Below are positions 1 to 11,191 of a stretch of DNA of 64,000 nucleotides, piece by piece. The stretch spans positions 434,001-498,000 of the forward strand of contig JABMLP010000013.1 of NCBI GenBank assembly GCA_013176395.1, given 5' to 3'. The position numbers and the translations under genes are program-made. Position 1 is the stretch's first letter, and each line of letters begins with the position of its first letter. The notes under the pieces are model-generated. The model was given only the letters and a program-made list of their open reading frames with translations. It was not told the DNA's origin and ran no database searches. The stretch comes from Venturia oleaginea. Lineage: Eukaryota > Ascomycota > Dothideomycetes > Venturiales > Venturiaceae.

Positions 1-74
1 TACAGACTCACTTTCTTCTCCCCTTTCCGCCATCGCGAGTTGACGCCTGGTTCCCAAAATGAAGAAAATCAAGT

Positions 75-736
75 ATGGCCTTAACCAATCCAAAGTTGAC
101 GGCCTTGACTGACCGAATGCAAACTCTTTTTCATAAAGGGGTAAAATCTTCGATGCCGTTAACTGAGAAGCCGGAAACATGGACTCCTTGTCCAAAAGAG
201 GTTGCGGCTTCAGAGGTACGAATCGCGAAACAACAAGCATTGCAAATCTGCCCAGCAAAGGTAGACTTATTGAAGTCGCAGATTTTGATCAACAAAACAC
301 CACAAACATTGCCACTCTGGCCAGCAGAGATATTGTCTCCAAGCCCACGAGAAAAGAAACCACGGGTGACCGTCTTCGACCTCCCACCCGAGATACGTCA
401 AATGGTTCTGCTCGAGACATACCTTCCAGAGCTCCCCAATCTGGAGCATTCCGAATTAAGTCATTTCAGTCTCTGTCGATCGAGAAGAGTCAAATTCTTC
501 GGTCAAAATTTTCTGACAAACAGAAAGCTCATTTTCGAACCCTCTTGCCCTCTCCAGTGGCTGAACGATAACAGCTCATTCTGCAGTTGGCTGAAACTCT
601 GCCAAAGGTGAAGAAAATATTCAAGAACGACGTCAGGTTCGTGACGAGCCAGTGGGCACGTGAATTATCGATCGCCGTCAGGATTCATCAGAGGAAATAC
701 CGATTTGAGGCGAAAGAGATGAGGGGTGGCTTCTAG
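75..736 (+). CDS. F-box-like short protein (copy A)
   Basis: Probable two-exon gene, exons 75-488 and 587-736, about 187 aa. The centre carries an F-box-like helix (VTVFDLPPEIRQMVLLE, about residues 98-114). The second exon carries the family's C-terminal segment (KNDVRFVTSQW, then a basic helix). The intron model starts at GTC (489) and ends TGCAG (586); it is phase 0 and restores the C-terminal block. Unspliced, the frame stops at 611 and that block is lost. F-box proteins recruit substrates to SCF ubiquitin ligases, but no substrate-binding repeats are visible, so the function is unknown. Related copies occur at 20.3, 20.8, 37.3, 38.3, 39.0, 39.9, 46.7 and 47.5 kb. A frameshift instead of an intron cannot be excluded. 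Confidence 0.5.
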
Positions 737-1246
737 GGTACGGTTATGATGGTCTATCTGATCCTGCCGTGCTCAAATCTTCCAACAAGATGTTTGAGGG
801 GAGAGAAAGGCAGAAGGAGAGGGGAACAGCATGTGAAGACTTCTACCAAGCTTTCATCTCCACAGCCAAAATTAGCGTGTCACTTTCGTGCAGCGCCAAA
901 TTTCGATGTTTTTTCTCTCCTCCTTGTTTCATTTTCTCTACTTGGTGGTTATCTACAGAAAACCGTCAGATGGTCTTGATTTGGCACTGCAATTGATCTT
1001 ACGAGCTCTTCCCAACCAACACCAACAGGTTTGGCTTAACCTGATGGCTACTGATGCTAAGGTTGGGGCTGAAACAGAGCATGTTTCCCCGCACTCAGCT
1101 GAAGCAAGCTTCTAGTGAGATGGTGGGACTGTGCGACTCTCCTATCTCCTTCGAAACTAACGTCTCACGTCTCTCTTCTCCATCAATTGAAGTGTCCTCT
1201 AGATTTCTCCCAAAGTTCACCCTCTCTGACCTGTGTCAAAAACAAG
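737..1246. other. intergenic, no gene seen
   Basis: Several short overlapping open frames occur here, but none has recognisable motifs or believable splice structure. It is most simply the 3' region of the F-box-like gene and the promoter of the GMC oxidoreductase gene. Confidence 0.5.
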
Positions 1247-3545
1247 ATGGCTGGGTTTCTGCCCTTGAGAAGAGATTTGCGAGCACCTCACATTGTAAGT
1301 CGATTTCACGGATAACAAGAGGACGTACTAACTCCTGTCGAGATTGGTGCTGCCGTGGTTGGAATCAGTGTGGCATGGACATTGAGAGCATTACTGCGAC
1401 AGTTCATTAAAAGTCTCTACCCACAGTAAGCACTCGATATAGCAGAGAGTTCATCCAGAGCGTTTGCCATATGATCATGAGCACCTCAAAACCATAGCAT
1501 TTGTGAGCTACAACCCTTGGAGCCAACTGCGATGACATCGCTGTTGTTGTTGGGACAGTGCCCCATGAGTATAGCTTATGCGGATGGACAGCTTCATCTT
1601 CAGACAAACGCGACGTATACACAAGCACCATGATGGCCTCGATGAAAGAACGCGACAGCTCTTTCGACGTAGGCTGACACAAATTCAGAGCATTGCCAGG
1701 AACGAAGAACACAGCCCTTCTAGCTTCTGTTCAGACCAAGACTTCCATTCCAACAGCTGAGGATCTTGAAAATGTGTTTGAATATGATTACGTCATCGTC
1801 GGTACCGGGACAGCCGGCTGCGTACTTGCGAGCAGACTGTCTGAGGATCCCGGAATTACCGTTCTCGCAATAGAAGCAGGTGATTCGGATCTCAAACAAA
1901 TCTTCTCGAGAATTCCGGCTGGAGTACCAAGACTCTGGAAATCAGCTGCTGATTGGAACTTGTCAACAACGAGACAACCAGAGTGTGGTGGAAGAAGACT
2001 TTACTGGCCGCGCGGGAAAATGATCGGTGGATGCAGTTCTGCCAACGCGATGATGTACAACAAGGGATCGCCGGACGACTACGATGAATGGGAGAGACTG
2101 GGAAACAAGGGCTGGTCTTACAAAGACATGGTCCCCTACCTAAGAAAATCGGAGAAGTTCCATCAACCTCAGGATAACGATCCACGCAGGCTCAGTGGCT
2201 ATGATCTGGCGCAACACGGTCAAGATGGCCCATGGAATATCACATATCCTGAACAAGTTGGAGTTGCCAAGGTGTTCCCTGATGCTTGCGATTCTATCGG
2301 GATAACAAAGACACCAGATGTCAACACTGATAGAGGAATTTTGGGTGCGAGTCCGGTACAGACCTTCATCGACACCAAGGGCCAACGCTCTTCTGCTGCA
2401 GTCGCATATCTTACCGCGGATGTAATCCAGAGGCCAAACTTAAAGATTGCGACCGGGCAATCGGTTACGAGGATAATCTTTGACATTAGTGGCTCTCAAC
2501 CTCGAGCCGTTGGTGTAGAAATGGCGGCCTCGAAAGTTACTCCTGTTCGATACTTGGCAAAGGCTAGGAAAGAAGTTCTGCTTTGCGCCGGCAGCATCGG
2601 TACACCGCCACTACTCAAAATCTCTGGTGTCGGCCCTACGGAAGAATTGAAGGGGCATGGAATACCGGTTGTGAAAGCACTTCCTGGTGTTGGTGAGAAT
2701 CTCATGGATCACATAGTCTTTCATGGTCTCGCTTTCAAGACCGACAAGTCCGCGTCGGCCCATTACCTTCAGGATCCCGTGGCAAGTCTGCCAAGCGCGG
2801 TTCAATGGTTTCGGAATGGGACTGGCCCGCTGGCTAGTCAAGCATGCGACTCCTTTGCCTTTGTCCGAAGTGTTGAGCGAGACGATGCTCCGGCGAACCT
2901 AAAATCTAATGACCGTACCAGTGGCACGAACAGTGCAGACTTGGAATTGATCTGTATGAGTCTCTGTTTTACCGCGCATGGGAAATGGATCGCCCCCCAA
3001 ACAGATGTAAGTATATCTAGGTTGGGGCTCGAGGTATTGACTCTGGCTAACGAGAATAGGGATACGCGCAACTATCAGCTGTCGGTCTCCGACCTGAATC
3101 GAGAGGAACAATAAAGCTCGCCACGAGTTCCATCTTCGATGCCCCTCTGATCGATCCCAAATCTCTTTCCACGCCATACGATTTGGATATACTCTTGTAC
3201 GGTACAAAACTCAACATGAAAATCGCCAGATCGGGACCCTACAAAGATCTCTTCAAAGGATGGTACCAAGGCCCTCATCATCCTCTTGACTGGGAAACAG
3301 CCACCGACGAAGAGATCAAGGCGCTCATCCGGAAATCTTGCGAAACACTTTATCATCCTATGGGCACCGCAAAAATGGGACACGGAGACGATGCGGTTGT
3401 TGATAGGGAGCTCAAGGTTCATGGAGTTCACGGGTTGAGAGTTGTGGATGCTTCCATTTTCCCTACGGCTTTGGCATGTCACCCTTGCGCTCCGGTGATT
3501 GCAATCGCGGAGAAGGTTGCTGACATGATCAAAGGCAAGATTTAG
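1247..3545 (+). CDS. GMC oxidoreductase (choline dehydrogenase / alcohol oxidase-like), possibly membrane-anchored
   Basis: FAD-dependent glucose-methanol-choline oxidoreductase that oxidises an unknown alcohol. Exon model: 1247-1294, 1343-1425, 1689-3006, 3060-3545 (about 644 aa); all junctions keep frame. The FAD dinucleotide motif (DYVIVGTGTAGC) is near residues 75-87, followed by the GMC signature region (PRGKMIGGCSSANAM). The C-terminal catalytic block has HPMGTAKMG (about residue 580) and ACHPCAPV, giving the usual His-His pair. The two small 5' exons encode a hydrophobic helix (IGAAVVGISVAWTLRALLR) that could anchor the enzyme to a membrane. They rest on an ATG at 1247, a GTAAGT donor, a TACTAAC branch site and matching phase. 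The second intron (1426-1688) is longer than its neighbours and exon 2 runs into TAA if unspliced, so the 5' end is the least certain part. Confidence 0.88.
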
Positions 3546-3979
3546 GTTCGCGATCATGTACGAACTTTCATGAGATAATGCTTGAGCCCTATTATACGTT
3601 GAAAGAGTCTGAGTGATTCATCTGTTCAGTACTCCTGCTATCACATAGACGACGCGAAATAAGATTAGGTTCGTGCAACTTCTTGAACCTCAAAATCCAA
3701 TCGAATCGAGATGCCGATCGAAGTACCGCAATGCAGTAAATCTCACTTCCTTTACACACGCCATTTACTCGGAAGTCGCGACTGGAAAGCTTTGCGACTC
3801 GTGAAGCCCTAATTTTTTTATGCTCGCTTCTGGACCCCCCTCCCGTGCCCCGGATTGATATAGTGGTGGCCTCACCAACGAATATAGTATAGAAAAGCTG
3901 GCTGCAACAATCACTTGTGAATTAGATTATCGACACTTATTTTTCTTCTTTTTCTTTCCATTTGCACTCTGTAAACGTG
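3546..3979. other. intergenic with pyrimidine-rich promoter tract
   Basis: No ORF is seen. A T/C-rich run (about 3938-3961) lies just upstream of the next start codon, a usual feature of filamentous-fungal core promoters. Confidence 0.5.
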
Positions 3980-6002
3980 ATGCCTTCATCACTTTCGTGG
4001 GGCGTCTGGGCAACGCTGTGCACACTTTCACTTGGGTTAGAGTATCACAGCCACTCAGCGCGTCAACAAAACCTCCCGTTCATTAAGCTCCCGTACGGAA
4101 CATGGCAAGCGTCCAAATATGACGCTCCAAACGATGTTTGCTTCCCCCCATGTCCATCACGTCTCGGCAAGCTGTCTGACCAATGTCTAGCTCTACGTCT
4201 TCAAGAACATTCGCTTCGCAGCACCACCGATTGGCCCTTTACGATTCGCGAAACCCGCTCCTCCTGCCGCCGTCGAAGGAATTCAAAAAGGCGACTATGG
4301 ACCTGCCTGTGCGCAGTCGGTGCCTATCAGTATGTTGGCTGGCAATGGAGCCTTGGGAACGATAGCAGGAGCACTAGGGGGTCTGGTAGATCTCGGGACG
4401 TTAGCCAGTCAGGCCAAGGAAACGGGGGAGGATTGTTTGTTCTTGGATGTCTTTGTGCCTGGTAGGTTTTGTTTTGTGGAAGCGGAGGGCATGGATTGTG
4501 CTGATGATTTCTGATAGCGAAGGCGTTGAAGGGGGATGTGAAGTTGCCGATTGTCAATTGGATTTACGGAGGGGCGTATTTGATGTAAGCTCTTCCTCTT
4601 TGATATGCGATTGGTGCTGCTGATTGTCCTGAAAGGGGCTCTAAAGAAGGAAACTACGATGGTACCCCGATCGTGAAAGCTTCGGGCGGAAATGTGGTCT
4701 ACGTTGCAGGAAACTACAGGGTTGGCGCACTCGGCTGGCTCGCTGGTTCAACAATGGAAAAAGAGGGTGCCCCCAACGCTGGGCTCTGGGATCAACGCGC
4801 AGTTTTGGAATGGATCAAGAATTATGGAAGTCTCTTCGGTGGTGACACAGGCAACGTCAGTGTCTGGGGAGAATCAGCTGGCGCGGGCTCCATCTTACAC
4901 CAGATGACCGCATTCGGAGGCAAGAAAGAGTCTTTGTTCAAGAGAGTTATGGTCCAGAGCGTGGCGTTTGATCCACAAATCGATCGAAAAGGACAGCTGG
5001 AGAAGCAATTCCAAAATTTTGCTGGTTTTGCGGGATGTGCTGGCAAAGGGATGGCTTGTCTTCGCGCTGCGAATTTGAAGACGATCAAGGAAGCGCAGGA
5101 CAAGTATATCAAGACGATGCCGGGTGGGAAACCTGGGTTAGGTCCTGCTACTGATGGAGACTTTGTGCGCCAGCTTCCAGTTCTTGAGCTTGCTTCTGGT
5201 AGTACGCACCTTCCGAGAAGTGCAAATTGTTATTGACAGTAGCAGGAAATATCGCTCCAGGCATCGAATCCATCATCAACTCTCACGTCATAGACGAAGC
5301 CAAGATGTTCACGCCTTCCACCGTTGATGACACTCTCATCGACGCAGTCTTGGGCCATTATTTCGGTACCTCTTCCGAGACCAAAACAGCCATTACCAAG
5401 AAATACTCCTCGATCACAGACGCAAAAGCTCGGATCAAGGCCATATACCAATTTTCAACCTTCACCTGCAGCAACCGCTTCATCGCCGAAGCATTCCCCG
5501 GCAAAACATACAACCTCCAATACTCACGCGGCACTGGAATCCACGGATCAGACCTCGCAGCAGACTTCTACATGCCCAAGAAGAGCGGAATCGATCTCGC
5601 AAGTTTGTCAGATCGAACCTTTGGTGCTTTCGCAACTACCTTCCAAACATATCTACTCAGTCACGCACGGACGGGGAACCCAAATACACTCCGCGAAAAA
5701 GGGAGTATAGAATGGCCACTCGTCACCATGGGACCGACACTGACAAATGTTATGAACGCGACGGATCGAGGCTTCGAATTGATTGCCGATGCGACGACGA
5801 AGGAAGAGGATTGTGGGTTTTGGAAGGATGTTCTCGCTGGCATGACGAAATCGATGGGTACGACGTTTCGCAAATGCTATTCTTGTTTGAAGAGGTGATG
5901 CTAATGCTGTGTCTAGGTTATGCGGCTCCGGGTGCTGTTGTGCCATCGAGTCTCATGAAGGCTGCTGTGGATCCGTCGGCGAATTTCTCACGCGTCCAAT
6001 GA
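3980..6002 (+). CDS. secreted type-B carboxylesterase/lipase
   Basis: Alpha/beta-hydrolase of the carboxylesterase B family; it hydrolyses carboxylic esters and is probably secreted. Exon model: 3980-4135, 4191-4461, 4518-4584, 4636-5198, 5243-5857 (or from 5240), 5917-6002, giving about 585 aa in frame. The N-terminus (WGVWATLCTLSLGL) is signal-peptide-like. Family landmarks in order: KNIRFAAPPIGPLRF, EDCLFLDVFVP, WIYGGAYL (oxyanion region), nucleophile elbow GNVSVWGESAG (about residue 240) and GIHGSDL with the likely catalytic His. If intron 5 (5858-5916) is not spliced the protein ends 15 codons earlier at 5898. Substrate cannot be told from sequence. It follows the GMC gene on the same strand, but I see no evidence of co-function. 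Confidence 0.9.
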
Positions 6003-6942
6003 TGAGAGACCGTTTTCTATACATGATGTTCTGAATGAAACTTTGGACTTGAGTATGTATTGTTTTCTAAGCCTCGTCACTGCCATTAAAGCAGCATATA
6101 GCTCGGCTTCTCAATATCTTCGCTATCCCATCTCTAACCTGGGTGACTATCAACCAGTCCACTTCCACTATTGATTGTCGGGAAGATGTTTTTGGAGCTT
6201 TGGTTGCGAATGCTGATGGTAGGCGCGTGAGGGTGTGTCGATCCGAAGGCTACCCCTAGGGCTAGACCCATATGTCGGAACACGGCTCGGCTCCGAGGTG
6301 TGGGTCGTCAGCCCGTTCACTACGTAGGGTCCCGGGGTGGCCCACAAGGAAAGAGAAGAAGAAAATCACGAAGAAGTATACTTTACACAGACCAATAACA
6401 CCAGTACGACATGACCAGAATCCTTCACCACGAAAAGAAGGATAGACAACTCGCAATTATCGAGCGTAGAAGGGGTACGCCCCGAGCTTACGAAGGAGAG
6501 TACTCCGTACGCAAGAGGGCGTTGCTTCGAGGCTTCGGCTCCGCCCCAGCAAGACCTTTTCCAAACTTCTTTTCTGGCCGAGCGCAGCGAGAGTGGCGAA
6601 AGGAGTGCTGCTCTCGGTGAGTCTCTCTGTTATCGCAGCCCGGGGGTTTTTACGGGATGCCGAAGAATGGAACCTGATGGGGAACACAAGCGTATCGGTG
6701 GATAAGGCGAAGAAAATGACGAGCAGGCGACACGGAACAGGAACAGGATTCAAGGAAAACGCAATCTCAATTCTTGGTGTCCGCTGAACAAGCGAGCGGT
6801 TCCGACACTCGTAAAAACATGAAAAGGGTGTATCATCAGTCCCACCTTGGTATATCATCCATCCCGCCACCAAAATATTATTATAAACATACATAAAATC
6901 ATGTCATCAACCGTAAAATCCCATACTATATACATAAGCTTT
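6003..6942. other. intergenic with GC-rich block
   Basis: This region lies between convergent genes. No convincing gene is present. The stretch about 6470-6670 is GC-rich with small inverted motifs (for example GAGTACTCCGTACGC near 6498) and may be an old insertion, but I find no terminal repeats or target-site duplication. Confidence 0.4.
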
Positions 6943-8626
6943 TTACCGACGGAAAAACCTGATCTCAAGTTTCCTGAAGAAGAAATACGTCGTGAAGGCG
7001 AAAGCGAAGCCGAGCTCGAATCCAACGTCACCACCGAATGGTGCCTTGCCAGCGTGCAGTGCGATGGGTCCGACGAACCAGACTTGAGACATGCCGCAGA
7101 CCATGCCGGCGATACCGAAGCAGAAGGCGGCGATGGCGGCGATTCCCGGTGGGAGGGCTTTTGGGTTATCGTAGTCCTCGGCGTTGTAGCCGCGCATGCC
7201 CTTCTTGAAGAAGATGTGGTCGCAGAAGGAGATGCCTTCGTAAATTGCAAGCCAGTAACTAAGAAATCGGGTTAGTAAGGATGATACGTTATTGTGCAGA
7301 AGGTTTCACATACCCGATAAAGTTCATAAAGTCTTCGAGGATGGTCTCGAAGTGCGAGTAACCTGGAACGGCGATGGCGATGTATACACAAGTTCCAATG
7401 AAGGTCCAGCAGTAACGTGGGACAGCTTGGGTCCAGCGACCGAGAACTTGCATGGTCAAGGCAACGGAGTAAATGTTGGGGCAGTTGTTGGCGATGATGG
7501 AGAGCGCAAGCATGACGAGGCAGAATTTGCCGAAAGTTCCAAGTGGTGGGAAAAGGACAGCTGCGAGAAGTCCACCGGAGCCAGAGGCATCATATCCCCT
7601 TTGGTAGATGTTGTCGCCGTCGTTGATGGCAGTCGCGGACATGATGGCAACACCCAGCATTTCGGTGAAGAGAAGAGGGATGATGAGACCAAGCCATGTA
7701 GCGATGAAGACCTTCTTGCGGCTCTGTGTAGGCTTTTGGTAGACCGTGTAGTCGGCAGCGTAAGAAGTCCAGCCGGTTGCGAAACCATAAACTACAGATC
7801 CAAAAGATAGGACTGAGCCGAGCTCGGAAGTACCGAAGCCCATTGGAATGTTTACGAAGGCACCGGAGTGAGCGAATTCACCGAGAATGATCAGGAAAAC
7901 AATGAAGGTCGGGATCCAACTCCAGAATTCGTAGGCGTGTACAATCTTGTATCCGAAAAGACAAACGAGGAAGGTGCAGATGGAGATGATGAGGATGCCA
8001 GCGTATCCGGGGACATCATTGTTGACGGCGTGGATCAATTGAGCGCCCACTATGCTGTTGACAGCGGACCATCCAATACAAGCAAGAATGTTGAAAACAG
8101 CAATGAGCTTCACACCATACCAGCCGAACCAAAATCGGGAGAGAACCATTTGACGCAAACCGAAGCGAGGACCCATGGTGGAGAAGTAGCAGACTGGGAT
8201 GATACCGATCAAGTTGAAGAACAGGACGACGAGAATGGCATCGACGAAACCGAGGTAGAAGAGAGATTTTCCAAGAAGACCGATAGCGAAGGAGGAGACG
8301 ACCATGTTGGCAGAGAACCACTATCGAGAGCATTAGATGTCTTCGGGTCATTCCAATCCAAACTGTAGACTTACCATAGTCCCGACATTCATAAGAGCCT
8401 TGAATCCTTCTTCCGTTCGCTCGTTTTCAGGGACACGTTCGATACCTCGCTGTTCGATGTTGAATTTCCCAGCAATTCGCTGGATTCTCGCATAGTAAGA
8501 ATCGCCATATTCGAAGCTTTCGCCAGGAACAGCTGCTGTCTCGTCAACATAAGAATGCTTTCTGTTGTCGTATGCAATTTCCGCCTCTGGGTTCTTCTCG
8601 AGGTCCTTCTCAGTATGGCTGGACAT
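6943..8626 (-). CDS. purine-cytosine permease, NCS1/Fcy family
   Basis: Plasma-membrane nucleobase:cation symporter of the fungal Fcy2/FcyB type. Exons on the minus strand: 8626-8375, 8320-7314, 7258-6943 (524 aa, the usual family length); introns are 54 and 55 nt and both phases fit. The cytosolic N-terminus has the family motif around NIEQRGIERVPENER. About twelve hydrophobic segments follow, including GPRFGLRQMVLSRFWFG and YTVYQKPTQSRKKVF. The C-terminus has YWLAIYEGISFCDHIFFKKG, formed across the second splice, and ends in a basic tail. Start chosen at MSSHTEKD because upstream codons in that frame look like untranslated leader. Whether cytosine, purines or both are carried cannot be judged. 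Confidence 0.93.
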
Positions 8627-9751
8627 TGTTGCTGTTGTAGAGCTCGCCCTCGGATGTGTATTGATTAAGATAGGTTTGGCAGTGCAATGGATGCAGCTTG
8701 AATTGAATGATTGTGAGGTTGACCTGAATATTAAAAAAACTTCAGGGCCCTTCCCCTTCAAATAGATTCGGTCGCGTCCGCATATCGCCGACATGTCTGG
8801 CATCCGCTGCGAGGTGGAGATGGAGGCAAGATAAGCTCTTGCTGGGAAGGCTTGGTAGCGGCAGGCTCTTCCTTGGAACTTGGACGCACGATAATGATGG
8901 TGATTGGCGAAGGCGGCATGATCCAGATGCCGCTGCCCATTGTAGCGGATGGAACTATCCGTTCCTAGAACCAGGGATTGGGGGAGTTTGTACTAGTATG
9001 GAGTCGATGCTGGGGGAGAGATAGAGGCGTGGAAATAGTTGAAGTAGCGAATCTGGATCAATCCATGGCCCAGGAAGATTGACAAGTACATTCCTCTAGG
9101 GGTAGTTGGATATAGCGTCTAAGCAAGGCGTGTCTGCAACAGTGGTGGACGTCGACTCGAATGGCGCAAGATGGAATGAGTGTACCCATGAGGAGAAGCG
9201 AGCCATATCGATCGAAAGCAGACATGGTGATATCGTGATGATCTGCGACCTGGGATGCACGACACACGACTCTGCCGAAAAGATGGGGGACAAGGTTAGC
9301 GGCGATGAGCGTGCGAAAGCATCCATGTTGAGGCCCACCATGACATGAAAGTCTTACAGGAGGCGGTCCATCTATCTCCCTACTGCCGCGGCTCCGGCCA
9401 ACCAAGTATCCCACGCTGGTCGGGAGCCACCGACAACATTGCTCCGAGAGTCCGAATGCGAAAATCAATCCCCATGAGGCTAGTCACGTGAGTCTTATCA
9501 GCTGACTTTTCCCCATTGTTACTGGCTTTCCACATTCCACATCCAAAACCGCACACCAAGCCATTGAGACCTGGGATAAATGCTATCATATTTGACTTCG
9601 ACCAGATACGAATCCTGCAGCTTTTCAAGTTTCGGATGCGTCTCATCCATTACCACAAGCGAGAAAGAGAAGCTCGAAACGCAGCATGTTCTGACTGAGA
9701 TCAAAAGGCCTTGTAATCATCTTCCCTTCTCATCTGAGCTTTCTCAAATCC
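8627..9751. other. divergent promoter region, no gene seen
   Basis: This is the shared upstream region of the permease (-) and the SET-domain gene (+). The small open frames on both strands show no domain or signal features, so I treat it as non-coding. Confidence 0.5.
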
Positions 9752-11191
9752 ATGACCAAAATGCATCCACCCATATCTTTCCCATCTCTCTTCACTCTTC
9801 TTCCTCTATCACTTGCAATCAACATCGTCGACTTCTCAACCTGCAACATTCCATACATCATCCCATTAGACTTCCAACAAACATGCGATAGAAGCGATGA
9901 ATATTTGTCAGACCATCTCCCAATCACTAATCTCAATGGGAACTGCGAATCAATTTTCAATGCGCCTAGCAATATCACAGCCTCGTTCATACGAAGCCGA
10001 CCGAACATCTGGACACACGAGCCTTTCTGTATTGAAAGCCGGGAAGCGAATAACGGCTTCTGCGTCTACACCAATAATCGATTCGCGAATGGAAGGGGGA
10101 TATCGATAGTAGCTACACCAAAGGAAATCATGACCATCATCTCGACCTCAATATTAAAAGAACCATTCACAACAGAGTTTGAAAACCAAGAAGTCGGAGC
10201 GCGGAAATACAAATACGAAAAAGTCCCGGGAAAAGGCCTGGGAGTGATCGCAAACGCCACTTTGGCTCGAGGCGTAAAGCTACAGTCTTACACACCGATC
10301 CTAGCATTTCAGGACGACATGATGCAATTCATGAGTCGCGAGGATAAAAATCTTATGCATTCAATCGCTGTCTCCCGCCTCCCACAAGCAAGCCAAGATG
10401 TCTTCTATTCCCTCATGGGCCACGCAGGAGAAAACCCGATCCTCGACCGCATAAACACAAACGCCTTCACAGTAAACATGGGTAGTTTCCAAACCGCCGA
10501 TTTCTTCTGGGGAATCCTGCCAGAAACAAGCCGCTTCAACCACGACTGTCGACCAAACTCAGCCTATTATTTCAACTCGGAAACTCTCTCCCACCACGTC
10601 CACGCGGTTCGAGAAATCAGACCAGGTGAGGAAATAACAATCTCGTACTTGACGCCATATTTGCAGACGCACCAACGCGAACACAAGATGAGCACGCAAT
10701 GGGGCTTTAGATGTTCCTGCAACCTCTGCACCGCTCCAAAACATATGCAAGAAATCTCCGATCACCGTCTCTCCCTCATCCCTGGTCTAGAAGACGAACT
10801 ACATGACCTCTCGCCCACTCGGACAGCCACACCATCAACCGCCCTCCTATTAGCCACCCTCTTTGAGTCCGAACATCTCATCGCAGCGGCAGCAGATGCA
10901 TACATGTACGCCTCCCTCGAATACGCCTACATATCCGAAAAACGAAATGCCCAAATTTGGGCTGCCAAAGCGGTGGAAGGGATGGCGTTGAGTATGGGCA
11001 AAGAACATGTTTATTATGCCGCCATGTGGGATATGCTTCTAGATCCCGAGAAGACGGATGCGTGGGGGTTTGTAGAGAATGGGTTCAAGATGAGGAATGG
11101 GACCGTTGTGCCTGAGGCGGCTGAACCGAAGCTCGCTATAAGTGGTGGGACCGTCATGACAATCAACGGGGTTCCTGTTGGGAGTATCTGA
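9752..11191 (+). CDS. SET-domain protein with an apparent signal peptide
   Basis: Single-exon frame of 479 aa. An alternative start at 9761 gives MHPPISFPSLFTLLPLSLA, a hydrophobic signal-peptide-like N-terminus. The SET fold lies in about residues 150-320: KVPGKGLGVIANATLARG, then SRFNHDCRPNSAYYF (the NHxCxPN core) and GEEITISYL. A post-SET cysteine cluster follows (FRCSCNLC). SET domains transfer methyl groups from S-adenosylmethionine to lysine, normally on nuclear or cytosolic proteins. The secretory-looking N-terminus is odd but occurs in a fungal SET subgroup as far as I know. The C-terminal 150 residues are helical and probably repeat-like. Substrate is unknown. Confidence 0.85.
   Translation: MTKMHPPISFPSLFTLLPLSLAINIVDFSTCNIPYIIPLDFQQTCDRSDEYLSDHLPITNLNGNCESIFNAPSNITASFIRSRPNIWTHEPFCIESREANNGFCVYTNNRFANGRGISIVATPKEIMTIISTSILKEPFTTEFENQEVGARKYKYEKVPGKGLGVIANATLARGVKLQSYTPILAFQDDMMQFMSREDKNLMHSIAVSRLPQASQDVFYSLMGHAGENPILDRINTNAFTVNMGSFQTADFFWGILPETSRFNHDCRPNSAYYFNSETLSHHVHAVREIRPGEEITISYLTPYLQTHQREHKMSTQWGFRCSCNLCTAPKHMQEISDHRLSLIPGLEDELHDLSPTRTATPSTALLLATLFESEHLIAAAADAYMYASLEYAYISEKRNAQIWAAKAVEGMALSMGKEHVYYAAMWDMLLDPEKTDAWGFVENGFKMRNGTVVPEAAEPKLAISGGTVMTINGVPVGSI

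Noticed and set aside
1407..1712. 101-codon minus frame opposite the 5' end of the GMC gene
   Set aside because: No motif, no signal peptide, and it overlaps the intron and exons of a well-supported gene on the other strand.
1247..6002. GMC oxidoreductase plus carboxylesterase as part of a biosynthetic gene cluster
   Set aside because: No synthase, P450, transporter or regulator lies beside them; the next gene is a nucleobase permease.
6470..6670. GC-rich block as a possible transposon
   Set aside because: No terminal repeats, TSD or coding remnants could be defined.
7868..8368. 166-codon plus frame rich in Asp and Glu
   Set aside because: It is the antisense shadow of the permease transmembrane region; its acidity is the complement of that gene's codons.
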